The translations under genes and the position numbers were made by a program. A model generated the notes under the pieces. The model did not search any database and was not told the origin of the DNA. It was given only the letters and a program-made list of their open reading frames with translations. Of a stretch of DNA of 64,000 bases, positions 49,559-60,973 are shown piece by piece. The DNA comes from Scleromitrula shiraiana (taxonomy: Eukaryota > Ascomycota > Leotiomycetes > Helotiales > Sclerotiniaceae): the NCBI GenBank assembly GCA_028455995.1, contig JABELC010000009.1, positions 1,240,001 through 1,304,000 of the forward strand. Direction: 5' to 3'. Numbering within the stretch: the first letter of the stretch is position 1; the number at the start of each line of letters is the position of its first letter.

Positions 49559-51437
49559 ATGGATGGAATCGCCCCCGAATATGATGCTGTCGTTTTGGGT
49601 ACTGGTAAGCTTTGACCCCGCATTATTGGAGGGGCATGGAATATACGTTGGGAAGCTCCTTTTTTTGAAGGAAATGCTAATTTGATATAGGGTTGACCGA
49701 ATGTATTCTTTCTGGGTATGTAGGTGTGGGAAGAGGGGGATTCGGAGGTTATGTGCTGATATTTGGGATGTTGTAGTGTTTTGAGTGTCAAGGGACAAAA
49801 GGTCTTGCACATTGATGCAAATGATCATTATGGAGGGTATGTGTTCCGTTCAAGCTTTCCTCAGGAGTGTTGCTTATCAATATTCAACATCAATAACACA
49901 AGGCTAATTTATCAATAGTGAAGCAGCATCTGTTAACATCGAGGCCGTGAGTTTTCACTTAATATACGAATCTGCGAAACTCCTTTCATCTAACTCGAGA
50001 AAATAGCTCTTCAAGAAATATGGCAACTATAATAAGGGGGAGGAACCGTGGAAGAAATATGGTCGAGCAAACGACTGGAATATCGATTTGGTTCCCAAGC
50101 TTTTGATGTCTTCCGGAGAATTAACAAATATCCTCGTTTCTACCGATGTTACAAGATATCTTGAGTTCAGATCTGTGGCTGGAAGTTTCGTTCAACAAGG
50201 TGCTGGTGCAAAGGCTATGGTTGCCAAGGTTCCTTCAGATGCTGGTGAAGCTTTAAGATCGTCCTTGATGGGCATTTTCGAGAAGCGTAGGATGAAGTCC
50301 TTCCTTGAGTGGGTTGGCACATTCGATGTTAAGGATCCTGCTACTCACAAGGGTAAGATGATTGTGGTACTATGAAATCCAGGAAGAAGGCTGACACCAA
50401 TAAAGGTCTCAACATGAGCACATGCACCATGAAGGACGTATACGACAAGTTCGGACTTGAGGCTGGTACTCGAGACTTCCTTGGACACGCCATGGCTCTT
50501 TACCAAACCGATGACTACATCACCGAGAAAGCAAAGGCCCCAGAAACCATCGATCGTATCCGTTTGTATGGTAACTCTGTTGCCCGTTACGGAAAATCTC
50601 CATACATCTACCCAGCTTACGGTCTCGGTGAACTTCCTCAAGGTTTTGCTCGTCTATCTGCTATCTACGGTGGTACTTACATGCTTGACACACGCATTGA
50701 CGAGTTCAAATATGATGGAGATAAGGTTGTTGGTATTAAGGCTTCTATGTACGAAAAGGATTCACGAGGCAATGATTTGGTTATGACCTTCGAGACCAAG
50801 ACAAAGAAGATTATCGCCGATCCTTCATACTTCCCAGGAAAGGTTCGCGTTGTCGGTCAACTCTTGAAGGCTATTTGCATCTTGAACCACCCACTTGCCG
50901 GAACAGATAATGCTGATTCGGCTCAACTTATCATTCCTCAATCCCAAGTCGGACGAAAGAATGGTGAGCACTACTTGATTATCACTGTATTGTGGTGCAC
51001 TTATTGACATTTTCCATTAGATATCTACATCGCCGTCGTCTCCAACGTACACAGCGTCTGCCCCAAGGGCTACTACATCGCTATCGTCTCCACTATCGCC
51101 GAGACCGACGCAAACCACCACTTGGAACTTGCACCCGGTCTCGAGCGTCTCGGAAAGATCGAAGAGAAGTTCATGGTAAGCTACTTCATCTCCTTTCCCT
51201 GCATTATAAAAAATATCAAGAAACTAACCTCACAACCTTCAGGGCCCACCAATCCCTCTCTACGAACCAGTCGAAGATGGCACCAAAGACCGAGTCTTCA
51301 TCTCTAAATCCTACGACGCTACATCCCATTTCGAGACTACGACAGATGACGTTAAGGATATCTATCGTCGGGCTGAGGGTCACGAGTTGGTTGTTGAGGG
51401 TTTGAGAGAGGGTACTAATTTGGTTGGTGAGCAATAA
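49559..51437 (+). CDS. GDI1: Rab GDP-dissociation inhibitor
   Basis: Extracts prenylated GDP-bound Rab/Ypt GTPases from membranes and recycles them in vesicle traffic; essential in yeast. Eight exons: 49559..49604, 49691..49715, 49777..49836, 49919..49946, 50007..50352, 50406..50963, 51021..51175 and 51243..51437, 470 aa. Every phase closes. The N-terminal FAD-like fold and SCR1 (V-V-L-G-T-G-L-T-E-C-I-L-S-G, then D-A-N-D-H-Y-G-G) are spread over four very short exons. The middle holds the M-S-S-G-E-L and R-Y-L-E-F-R-S-V-x-G-S Rab-binding platform, and Y-G-L-G-E-L-P-Q-G-F-A-R-L-S-A-I-Y-G-G-T-Y is the hallmark of GDI as opposed to REP. Length is within the family range (440-470). Confidence 0.97.
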
Positions 51438-52940
51438 ATTTGTTTTTTAGTTGTTTAGTTGGGGAGTAAATGAATGAATGGATGGGATGGTGGCAAGAAT
51501 AGCGATGGTGATGGTGTTGACGATGGTGATGGGAGGGTGAGCAGGTAGATATATTGTTGTAATGGGATACAATACGTACATAGAGAGGGCGATGCACGCA
51601 TATATACGTGCACGTAGGCGGGAAACGAGTAAGAAGAAAGTGAAAGTGAAAGAGCGATATTTTTTTCTAATATGTTATGGATGTTTTTTGAAGGCTTTGT
51701 TGTGTTATTTTTGTGCGTGAGTGAGTGAACGAGTGAGTGAATATGGGATGTGTCGGTTCTGGTTCTCTTGCTTTCGGCTCTTTTGCTTTTGTTTACCTAT
51801 CTCCATATTTCTCTTTATTTCCTTGCATTCGGTGTCCATCTGGATGTAGAACCCCAAGCTTCAGCAATCTTACTTGAATGATAGAAGTTCAAGTTCAAGT
51901 TTAGAGTAGAGGGAAATTATTATAGCTATTGAATATATGTATCTATATGTCTGTGTGTCTTATTGGTGCAGCTTGTATCCCTCCCAATCGATCACCTTCT
52001 ACATCTTTCCTTCCTCTTCCTCGTCTAGTCCAGTCTCAAATATCACAAATAAATCACCAATCCACATCCAGCACCTGCAAGATTATCACAAACACTAGCT
52101 AGCTTACTACGCATACTTCATCTCCACAAACAAACATACCTTCAAAATCTAACATTACATTTTAGATACACCCCCTCCTTCTTTTGGGTCGGAACTTAAT
52201 ACGTGATGTGTGTATGGGAAGATGTGAAGATGTCAAGTTCTGCAGTGGTGGTATTGAGGTATTGAGGTATTGAGGTGTTGAGGTGTTGTTGAATTGGAGA
52301 GAGCTCTTGGGTGTTTGTATATGAGGATGTAGATTGGAGTGGTTTGAGCTGGTTGGGTTGGGTTGGGTTGGGTTGAGGTGAGAGGAGAGGAGAGGAGAGG
52401 GGATGTTGGGTGGATATTTGGTTGGTGGTGCTTGAATGAGCTGGGGTTGATGGGGTGAGGGGAGTTTTTGTGTTCAAGGAAGAGATGCTATGGAATGTAG
52501 GGGTGGAGGGGTGGAGGGGAAGGGAGGAGTGTGGGGGTGGTTATTTTTGAGGTATGGAGGATGTTGTGGGGGCTGGATGGGTGGTATGAGATGGGTGAAA
52601 TGGGTGAGATGGATGAAATGGGTGCGATGGGTGAGATGGGTGAGATTAGTGAGATGGATGAGATGATTACAAAGTGTAGAGATATATATGTACAGACTTT
52701 CACAATATAAGCGTATGAGGGTTCTAGCCTTTGACTTCCTTCTAGGTCAATGTTGCGAGATTTCATGAAGGGGAATATGATAGTCAAACCATTTCTATTG
52801 AAGTGTACTGTTATAATAATTATATACATGAAATCACAATAACACCAATATCAACATAACACCGTATTCAATCCCATATAAACAAGATACCCACGCATCC
52901 CCTCCCTTAACATATCATACCATATCCTCCAAAAGCCCAT
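51438..52940. other. Convergent intergenic after GDI1
   Basis: About 1.5 kb between GDI1 (+) and the rhodopsin-domain gene (-). Repeats include GATGGTGATGG (51505-51535), GTGAGTGA (51717-51740), ATTGAGGT (52252-52285), GGGTT (52355-52377), AGGAG (52380-52400) and GATGGGTGA-like units (52575-52665). No gene is supported. Confidence 0.6.
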
Positions 52941-54494
52941 CTACCGACGATCCCCCCCTCCTTCCTCCTCCACCTCCACAGTTTTAACAACATGAATACC
53001 CCTCCCCTTATCCCACCTATATTCCCTCTCCCCACTCTCCAAATCCCCCTCACTCTGTATCGCGAAACTGTCCATCCGCCGACTCGAACTCGATACCACG
53101 GATGATGTACCCACCATCTCGTTATCAACTGTGTGACTCGTTTGCAGGAACTTATTCAGCTCGATCACATCGCGATTGCTGGTTTCTTTCGTGGAGGGGT
53201 GCCGTGATATTAGGGCGGAGGAGAGAGGGTGGGAGGCGTGGGAGGTGCGGAAGATGAGGGGGAAGTAGTTTATGAAGAATGCCTTTGTGGCGGGGATTGA
53301 GGTACAGATCTGATGGGGTGGGTGGTTAGCTATTTGGCTTGGTTTGAACATGGGATTTTTGGTGCGGGTACAATTTTGCGTGGATTTGGAGGGGGAAGGG
53401 AGACAAGACTTACAATTCCAACATATAACTCTACGGCAGCTGAGACCCATACGGAGTATGAATGCCATACTTGATCATATTCTTGAGTGACGCGCCACAT
53501 ATAATATGTGCGAACTATTCCTGCGAGACAGGCTAGGAAGCCTAGAGTGAAGAGGAAGGAGACGGCGAGACTTTGACGTGATGGGAGACTAGTCGAATAC
53601 TGAATATGTTAATGCATGTATGGCTAGAAGCAGAAGATTCAAAACACTAACCACAGCGCGAATAGGTAGTAAAACTACGAGAAAATCCGTCAGGGTATTA
53701 ACGATACCTGCAAATAAGAGTAGGGAAGCTTGATTGATGCAGTTTGGCTGTGGATCATCTGTTACTTTCCAGTAATCTTGCGGCGGCCTACAATTGTCAG
53801 TTGCTGTTCTTCAATATGAATGGAGTTCTCTGTGGATGGTATCTAAGGAAATGCTTCTTTCAACTAACCTACATTGAAACACTAATACCAGGCAGAATAA
53901 GATACCCTGCACACTCACAATCCAAACCGCACTTGAGGTTATTCGTCTCCAGAAAAGTGTAGCATTGGCTAGCATTCTTCGGACCAGCATCAACATTGAT
54001 AGCTTGGTGAGTGTGCATGCGGCGGCGAACATCACTTCGACGAGAAGGACCATTTTGAGACCGAATTCTACATGGGTACTTGGTATATCGTACTGCGAAA
54101 TGTTAACGGACTGGTCTGCATTTGTGGAATGAAGATGAGATCAGAGAGAAGTACTTGATGCCTTATCCACATAAACTTTAGATCCGCCAGTAAACTCAAG
54201 ACGAAGAACGCAGTGGTAGGAATCTACCCCTCCTTATTAGTCTCCTTAATCATACAAGTTCAACTCTCAACCCAGTCCTCCATCCAGACATACCATAGCA
54301 CATAAAATCATAACATCATCTGTTCCAAACGAACACCTCAATTTCGTCCTCGTGAATATCCTTAGGGATAGGAATAAACATAAGATCAAATATAACACTA
54401 TATTTAGAATTACATTTCCGTAGCCATGTGTGACTGGATTGATGAAATTTGCTTTAGGCCATGAAGCCAGGATATGCGCGGGTGGTTTCTGCAT
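52941..54494 (-). CDS. Seven-transmembrane rhodopsin-domain (PTH11-like) protein
   Basis: Integral membrane protein of the fungal rhodopsin-domain family, related to PTH11-type receptors but without a CFEM domain. Six exons: 54494..54294, 54223..54155, 54110..53869, 53787..53652, 53599..53414 and 53309..52941, 400 aa. Seen: TM1 (V-I-L-N-I-V-L-Y-L-I-L-C-L), then the family signature G-T-D-D-V-M-I-L. Further marks are a TM with T-K-L-S-M-L-M-L-V-R-R, Q-C-R-P-P-Q-D-Y-W in a loop, and T-D-F-L-V-V-L-L-P-I-R in TM5. The C-terminal cytosolic tail (about residues 290-400) is Ser/Arg-rich and acidic. The exon 2/3 border is the least certain: the first acceptor (after 54116) breaks the frame, and the second AG six bases on restores it. 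A ligand or signalling role is only inferred. Confidence 0.82.
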
Positions 54495-55651
54495 CTTGCA
54501 GCTCGCAGTGTGCGCCTCTTTTATAAAATCTCCGTATAAAATCAAGATATCCTATCCGGATAAGAATTCGAAGAAGAGGAGAGATTTCAGATCGAATGAG
54601 CACTCATACAAGACAAGACGAGCCTTGTGTCAAGAGAGATAAAAGAGGAAGGGAAAAAGGTACATATCATATCATATCTGATCAAATGGGTATATAAAAC
54701 GACGTTGTGTAACAAGAGGATGATCAAGAACTGCATACAACCAGATATAGAAATGGAGAAGACGAACGAACGAATAAGCTAGCTAGGGAAAAGATGAACG
54801 ATGGCTCCTCCCCATAGATGTGATATAATATGATAATCCTAAGTAATAGAACGGCTCAGAAGGACGGGGTTCCATGCATATAATCCACACCATTCTGCTT
54901 TCCTGTTTACCCGTCAAAGGGCCGTAACCTTTTCTCTCAATTTCAGACGACTCTTTTTACCCTCTTTCTACGCCGCGGGGAGCTAATGCTAGATCAAACC
55001 TCTGCACTGTGCTGAAGACTAACCATAACTTGACCATGAATTTAACCGCTTCAGTGGCGTAAGTGTTCTGGTACTGTAGATAGAGTGTTGCAGATAGCAT
55101 AGCATTCCTTGATGACAAGATCGTGCAGATGGTCTTGATGTATCTTGGGGTCCATAGCATCCCGATATGAGCTGATTTGCACTGGGCACGTACATACTTA
55201 ATGAACGATGGCGTTGTAAGCCCTGCACCATAGGAAAGTTTCTCGCGTGGGAAATACCTCTAAGATTCTTGATGCAAGATGCTGTTTAAATTTTGATTGG
55301 CAGTGGTCTGTAATTTGTTGTCATGTTTTGTCTGTGTGTACACGCTATTGATGTTTGGATTGAAATGGGGGGTATCTGTGCTCAAGGAATATACGACTTT
55401 GGTTTTCTCGGGTAAGAACTGACTCAAGAAAATTCATGATATGAAAGATAGTGGCTTAGAGTGCGGCGCTGAATATTTTGGGCAAATAATTCTTTAATTC
55501 ACACAACCACCATCTAAAAATTTTGGTGGTGGTTGCATGAACCGAATAATATCATTTCATTCATAACTCCATTAAGTAAGGGAATTCAAATGGTTTTAGT
55601 TACACAGATTTTTCCTTCCTTCCTTCCTTCCTTCCTTCCTTCATGATATAT
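54495..55651. other. Intergenic upstream of the rhodopsin-domain gene
   Basis: About 1.2 kb containing the promoter of the rhodopsin-domain gene and the 3' flank of eIF3g. A near-palindrome (accaccatc...ggtggtggt) lies at 55505-55534 and a CTTC array at 55612-55643. No gene is seen. Confidence 0.55.
55612..55643. repeat. CTTC tetranucleotide array
   Basis: About eight copies of TTCC directly beyond the stop codon of the eIF3g gene, so probably within its 3' UTR as GGAA repeats. Confidence 0.85.
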
Positions 55652-56690
55652 CTAAGAAGCTTTCTTTGCAAATTCCACTCGTAAGATCAAGTGCTTGAAA
55701 CCATAACCGTCCATTTTTTCACATGCCTTAGCAGCATCTGACCTCTCCTGGAAACTGATAAAGGCAAATCCTTTAGCCAAACCGGTCTCTCTATCCTTGG
55801 CCAAGAAAACTCTTGTAACCCGACCGAAACGCTCAAACATATCCCGAAGTTCTTGTTCTTCGGCCATTTCTGAAACCTATATAGGATATTAGCACCGCAA
55901 ATCGAAATTCGATGTGAATAACTTACGTTTGTAACACGTAAAGTAGCCAAATCATCCCTCTCAAATTTGCCACCACCCATTCTATCACCAGCACTCGCAC
56001 CGCCGTTTCGAAGATGAGGTGGTACATATGAACTCTTGCCCGTTCCCAAACCTCCAGGTCCTTCTGGACCAGCATCTGCGTGGCCGGCAGCAACATCGAC
56101 TGGACCTCCCTCTTCTCCCAAAGGTGCCATGGTGCCCTTGAAGGGACACTTGGCTGTGAAATGGTCGGAGTTACAAATACGACATTTGACCTTCTTATCC
56201 TTCAATTTGTCCTTCATTTGTCCAGCATCAGAAACCTCCTCTTTGGCGTCCTTTCTCCAGTTTACGCTTGGTCGGAATATAATGTTCTCTCCTACGCTGG
56301 TTGTATCCGATGCAGGCTGACACAAATAATGTCAGTAAAGTCCCTCCGATGGACTGTGAGAACTTTCAACTTACCCCAGCAGCATCCTTCTGTGAAAGAC
56401 CAAACTTCGCCCATTGCTTTCTCTCGGCTACTCTTGGGTTGACAACTTCCTTTACGGTCGTGAGTCTGATACGGCGTGTAGATTTGACCTTCTTTCCATC
56501 ATCATTTAATCGCCATGTAATAATCGTTTTTGTGCCATCTTTGTTCGTAGTGGTTTGTGGAGGTGGGAGCTCGTTAGAATCTTCAAGTTCTTCATCGTCA
56601 GCCCAATCAGGGCGATTGCTGTAATGCTTATTAGATCATAGTTATAGTTGTAGCAAAAAGTTGATTTTCTTACTTTGCGACTCTAGACAT
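55652..56690 (-). CDS. TIF35: Translation initiation factor eIF3 subunit G
   Basis: RNA-binding subunit of the eIF3 complex, acting in 40S scanning and reinitiation in the cytosol. Four exons: 56690..56674, 56618..56375, 56316..55927 and 55876..55652, 291 aa, the family's usual length. Exon 1 carries only 17 coding bases (M-S-R-V-A plus two bases). The N-terminal eIF3g domain has R-P-D-W-A-D-D-E-E and the T-W-R-L-N-D-D-G-K-K-V-K block. A zinc knuckle C132-x2-C135-x3-H139-x4-C144 follows. The linker ends with S-S-Y-V-P-P-H-L-R. A C-terminal RRM (about 209-288) has RNP2 L-R-V-T-N-V and RNP1 K-G-F-A-F-I-S-F. Confidence 0.96.
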
Positions 56691-57648
56691 TTTTGTAGGG
56701 CGCACTATTCTTTTGGTGGGAGGGATTTCCTCAAGATATGAAGGCGTATTGCGACCGAATACCTGATATCAATCCTTCCAAATTTTTTCTCTGCTATACA
56801 ATGGCAGAGATACTATTCACGGTGTTGGATTGTGGGGTGTCGAAAGGTCAACATGAAGTTCTTATTTAAAAATATCGCATTGAGTGGGCAAAATTCGCTA
56901 GCTCCGGCCAAACATTGTTCATAATCAGTCTAACCTCTTTCGGCGATTATCACCCCTCCATAAGCTTTGCCTCTCTACCACCTCCCCAGGCTCCCCTCAA
57001 TCAAGATTTCGAAGCATGATATTACAAGAAGTGTATAATTCACTCTAGAAACGAAACATTGAAATCACAAGTAGAAAATTCTAGTGATATTCCTTCTTAT
57101 ATGAAGGTAGTATTGTGACGGATATTATACATTCGAGCTGTTTAGATTTTGAATGGTTGAATACTCAAAATGATTAAAAAGTTTCAGATAATGTGGATGT
57201 TCAAGATAGTTTGAACACTCACAATGAAAAAATACTCGATTCAAAAAAGGCTAACATCTCACGGGGTATCATCAGTCAGTAATTCACACATGGATTTGAT
57301 ATAACAATGGCAAAAATGTAAAAGATATCTTGAGAGGGGATGTCATATTATTCGTCGTTTTATCCTAGGACTTTTTATACACAGCTAGAGTAATGCCATT
57401 TTCCATAAGTTACCTCATAACACATTTCGCTGACCGCTAAATCCGGCGATCAGCATTGGTTCTCCAACGCCTTTTGCCCCATAGCTATGAAGAATAAAAA
57501 AGTTGTATGTATAACAATAGAGAATCGTCGCCAAATGTTGAACATATGAGTACAAGTGAATACAACGAACAAAAGTTCTATACGATCTCATGGGTAACAT
57601 GGGTATCGCTGAGAAGAGTGAAGAAAAGTTGTGATAATTTTAAGTTTT
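56691..57648. other. Intergenic between eIF3g and SSC1
   Basis: Promoter of eIF3g and 3' flank of the mitochondrial Hsp70 gene. AT-rich, with no gene or recognised site. The frame at 57415-57600 has no support. Confidence 0.5.
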
Positions 57649-59890
57649 TCAAGGCTTCTTCTCGCCGTCCTTAGCCTCTCCTTCAGGTGCACTGCCCTCA
57701 GTGCCTTCTGACTTTGCCTCACTGGACTCAGCACGGGCCTTGTGCATCTTGTCGAAGAGGTTCAAGCTAGCCATTTGGAGCTCATCGGTCTTCTCCTTCA
57801 ATTCGGCAGCGGTGATGGTGCCCTCGCCAGATTGGCTCTTGCTGACAATCTCACGGAGAGCGGCGATCTTCTCACGGATGCTATCAGCTTCGGTCTTGTC
57901 GAGTTTGTCTGCGAACTCGGTCAAGGCCTTCTCGGTGTCGTTAAGAACGCTGTCGGATCGGTTGGCAGCTTCAATGGCAGCCTTACGTTCCTTATCTTGT
58001 TCGGCGTATTTCTCAGAATCGTCAACCATGTTCTGGATTTCTTGATCGGAAAGACCAGATCCGGAGGCGATGGTGATTGAGTGGTCCTTGTTGGTGGACT
58101 TATCCTTGGCATGGACGTGAACGATGGCATCAGCATCGATGTCGAAAGTGACCTCGATTTGAGGAACACCACGGTGTGCAGGTGGGATGCCGACAAGTTG
58201 GAAGTTGCCAAGCATCTTATTGTCACGGACAAGCTCACGCTCACCTTGGTAAACCTTGATCTCCACAGCGGTCTGGAAATCGGCTGCAGTAGAGAAGATT
58301 TGGGACTTCTTAGTTGGGATAGTTGTGTTACGGTTAATCAAGCGCGTGAAAACACCTCCAAGGGTCTCAATACCGAGGGATAAAGGTGTAACGTCCAAAA
58401 GAAGGACATCAGTGACGTTACCAGCAAGGACACCACCTTGGATGGCAGCACCCATTGCAACAGCCTCATCAGGGTTGACAGATTTGGCAGGGTCACGTCC
58501 AAAGATAGACTTGACGGACTCACTGACCTTTGGCATACGGGTCATTCCACCAACCAAGATGACTTCCTGGATGTCCTTGGCCTGAAGATTGGCATCCTTC
58601 AAAGCCTTTCGTACTGGGTCGATAGTGCGAGTAATTAATGGGTCGACCAACTTCTCGAGTTGTGATCGAGAAAGCTTTTGGTTGATGTGTTTTGGTCCAG
58701 AAGAATCGGCAGTAATGAATGGAAGATTAATATCGGTTTGTTGCGAAGATGACAATTCGATCTTGGCCTTTTCGGCAGCTTCACGGATACGTTGAATTGC
58801 CATGCGGTCGTTTGAAAGATCAATTCCAGAATCTTTCTTGAACTGTTGAACCAAGTGGCGAACCAAGTGAATATCAAAATCTTCACCACCCAAATGTGTG
58901 TCTCCGTTGGTAGACTTAACCTCGAAAACACCCTTTTGAATTTCAAGGACGGAGATATCGAAAGTACCTCCACCCAAATCATAAACAGCGATAATCTTAT
59001 CCTCATCTTTCTCGAGACCATAGGCAAGTGCGGCAGCAGTTGGCTCGTTGACCACTCTGAGAACGTTCAAGCCTGCGATTTGACCAGCATCCTTGGTTGC
59101 TTGACGTTGGGAGTCGTTGAAGTAGGCGGGAACAGTGACAACAGCGTTTTGAACGGACTTGGTAAGATATGCTTCAGCGGTCTCCTTCATCTTTTGTAAA
59201 ACGAATCCACCAATTTGAGATGGGGAATATTTCTCGCCACGAGCAGAAACCCAAGCATCACCATTTGTGTGCTGCACGATCTTATATGGAACCTCCTTGA
59301 TATCGCGCTGAACCTCGGCGTCGGTGAACTTTCGTCCGATCAAACGCTTTGTGGCGAACAAAGTGTTCTCTGGGTTAACGACAGCTTGACGCTTTGCGGA
59401 TACACCAACTAAACGCTCTCCATCTTGTGCAAAAGCTACTACTGATGGTGTTGTGCGGGCACCTATTCAATCATGTAAGTAAAAGTAGGGATGAGAATGC
59501 GGGGTTATGATATATTACCTTCCGAATTCTCAATAATCTTTGCAGTTTGCCCTTCCATCACAGCTACCGCTGAGTTGGTAGTGCCTATTAAGCAAACATG
59601 ATTAGTATACAGATGATCCACTAAGCTTTATCCAGCTTGTCACAAAATGGAATAGACATACCCAAGTCAATACCAATGACTGGCCCTCTAACTTTTTTGT
59701 CTGCATCATCTGAGTTCCATCGTCTAGCAAACGATGATCCTAAAGGTGTGCGAGGATATGCTGAACGTGTGACTGGAGTTGCCCTTGGAAGCTGTTTGAA
59801 AAAGAAGGAAAAATTAGTATTGATGATGCAATGCATTCAATTTTGATTGTCTCGTTGACTTACAGCTCTTGAGATCTTAGAAGCAAACAT
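57649..59890 (-). CDS. SSC1: Mitochondrial Hsp70 chaperone
   Basis: ATP-dependent matrix chaperone: motor of TIM23 protein import and folding factor. Four exons: 59890..59864, 59791..59662, 59584..59519 and 59462..57649, 678 aa. An Arg/Ser-rich, acid-free presequence covers about the first 33 residues, with F-A-R-R-W-N just before the mature start. The three Hsp70 signatures are present: I-D-L-G-T-T-N-S (about 50-57, rebuilt across the exon 2/3 junction), V-Y-D-L-G-G-G-T-F-D-I-S-V-L, and V-I-L-V-G-G-M-T-R-M-P-K-V. The substrate domain and an acidic, charged C-terminal lid follow. The Y-N-D-S-Q-R-Q-A-T-K-D-A-G type segment (here F-N-D-S) and the mitochondrial/DnaK-type spacing separate it from cytosolic SSA proteins. 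It shares a divergent promoter region with the DUF2415 gene. Confidence 0.97.
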
Positions 59891-60973
59891 ATTGATCTAA
59901 GGATACCTCAATGTGATTGATTATGTATGAATGAAACAATGAAATCAATTGTAATGACTTAAGGAAAAGAAATCAAGTAAGAAAGAGAGAGGGAGGAGGT
60001 TATATGAGAGTTGAAAATTGGGGCAATTTTGAAGAAAATAAATTGACTGGATGGTAGGGGAAAAAAAATCGTCTAAAATCCAGCTTAGCGTCCTTTTGGC
60101 CTTTTAGTTGTAGAATTTAATCGAATCCAAATCACGTTGATGGAATTGACAAGGATGAGCGAGTTCCGGTACAGTAATCAAGTATCTCTCTATTCAGAAA
60201 ACAAATAATCAAATATATTCTTTTTGAATATCTATATAAAATATGAAACATTGTAATATTTATTAGTTAAATATCTATATATATAATACAGATATTTAAA
60301 TATTTTTTATTTTAATATTCAGATAGAATATAAACATTCAAGTACTAAGTAATAAAATATATTATAATTATTACCTAGGTATATCATGATGATTGTGTAG
60401 ATCAACTGAACGGACATTCAGAATTTCAATAGATCGGAGAGATGGAGATGCGATCATAAGGCAAAAATAATAACATCATTAGTAATAAAATTCAAGGCAT
60501 TATTGCATTACACATAAATTTTATGGGTCGTTTAACTGCCCCCAACCGCCTAGACGCGTACTAGCTCTGGTGTCCGGGCATTATTCGGTTGTGATAATAA
60601 TGGATTGGACACTTGCTGTAGTTCTAATTGCTCTTGACGTCGTTTTTTGAATGCGATTAAGAAATACCCGATCATTGATCATATCTTACCTTGCCTTACC
60701 TTGCCTTACCTTGCATTGCCTTGCTTTGCCTCTATCTCAACTTCAACCATCCTTTGTAACATTTATTTAAAACAATATCATATCATATCATATCATACAA
60801 ATACAAACACTGATTATAACACGAATATTTAACTGGTTTATATCAACTGTTTATCAACTGTTTATCAATTTATAGTCTGATATTTTTCGTATATCAATCG
60901 CTTTATTGCATCATCATCTAAAACCCAACAGTTAAAACATTGGATGGTTGTAACTTCTTGAACACATGGCAGC
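59891..60973. promoter_or_regulatory. Divergent promoter region, SSC1 and DUF2415 gene
   Basis: 1.08 kb. An AT-rich core lies at about 60190-60375. Pentanucleotide tracts CCTTA/CCTTG (about 60689-60729) and TCATA (60777-60800) lie on the right side. No clean heat-shock element (alternating GAA/TTC with two-base gaps) was found, though scattered TTC and GAA triplets are present. No gene is seen. Confidence 0.5.

Noticed and set aside
59891..60250. Heat-shock elements in front of SSC1
   Set aside because: TTC and GAA triplets are present, but no run with the two-base spacing of a true element was found.
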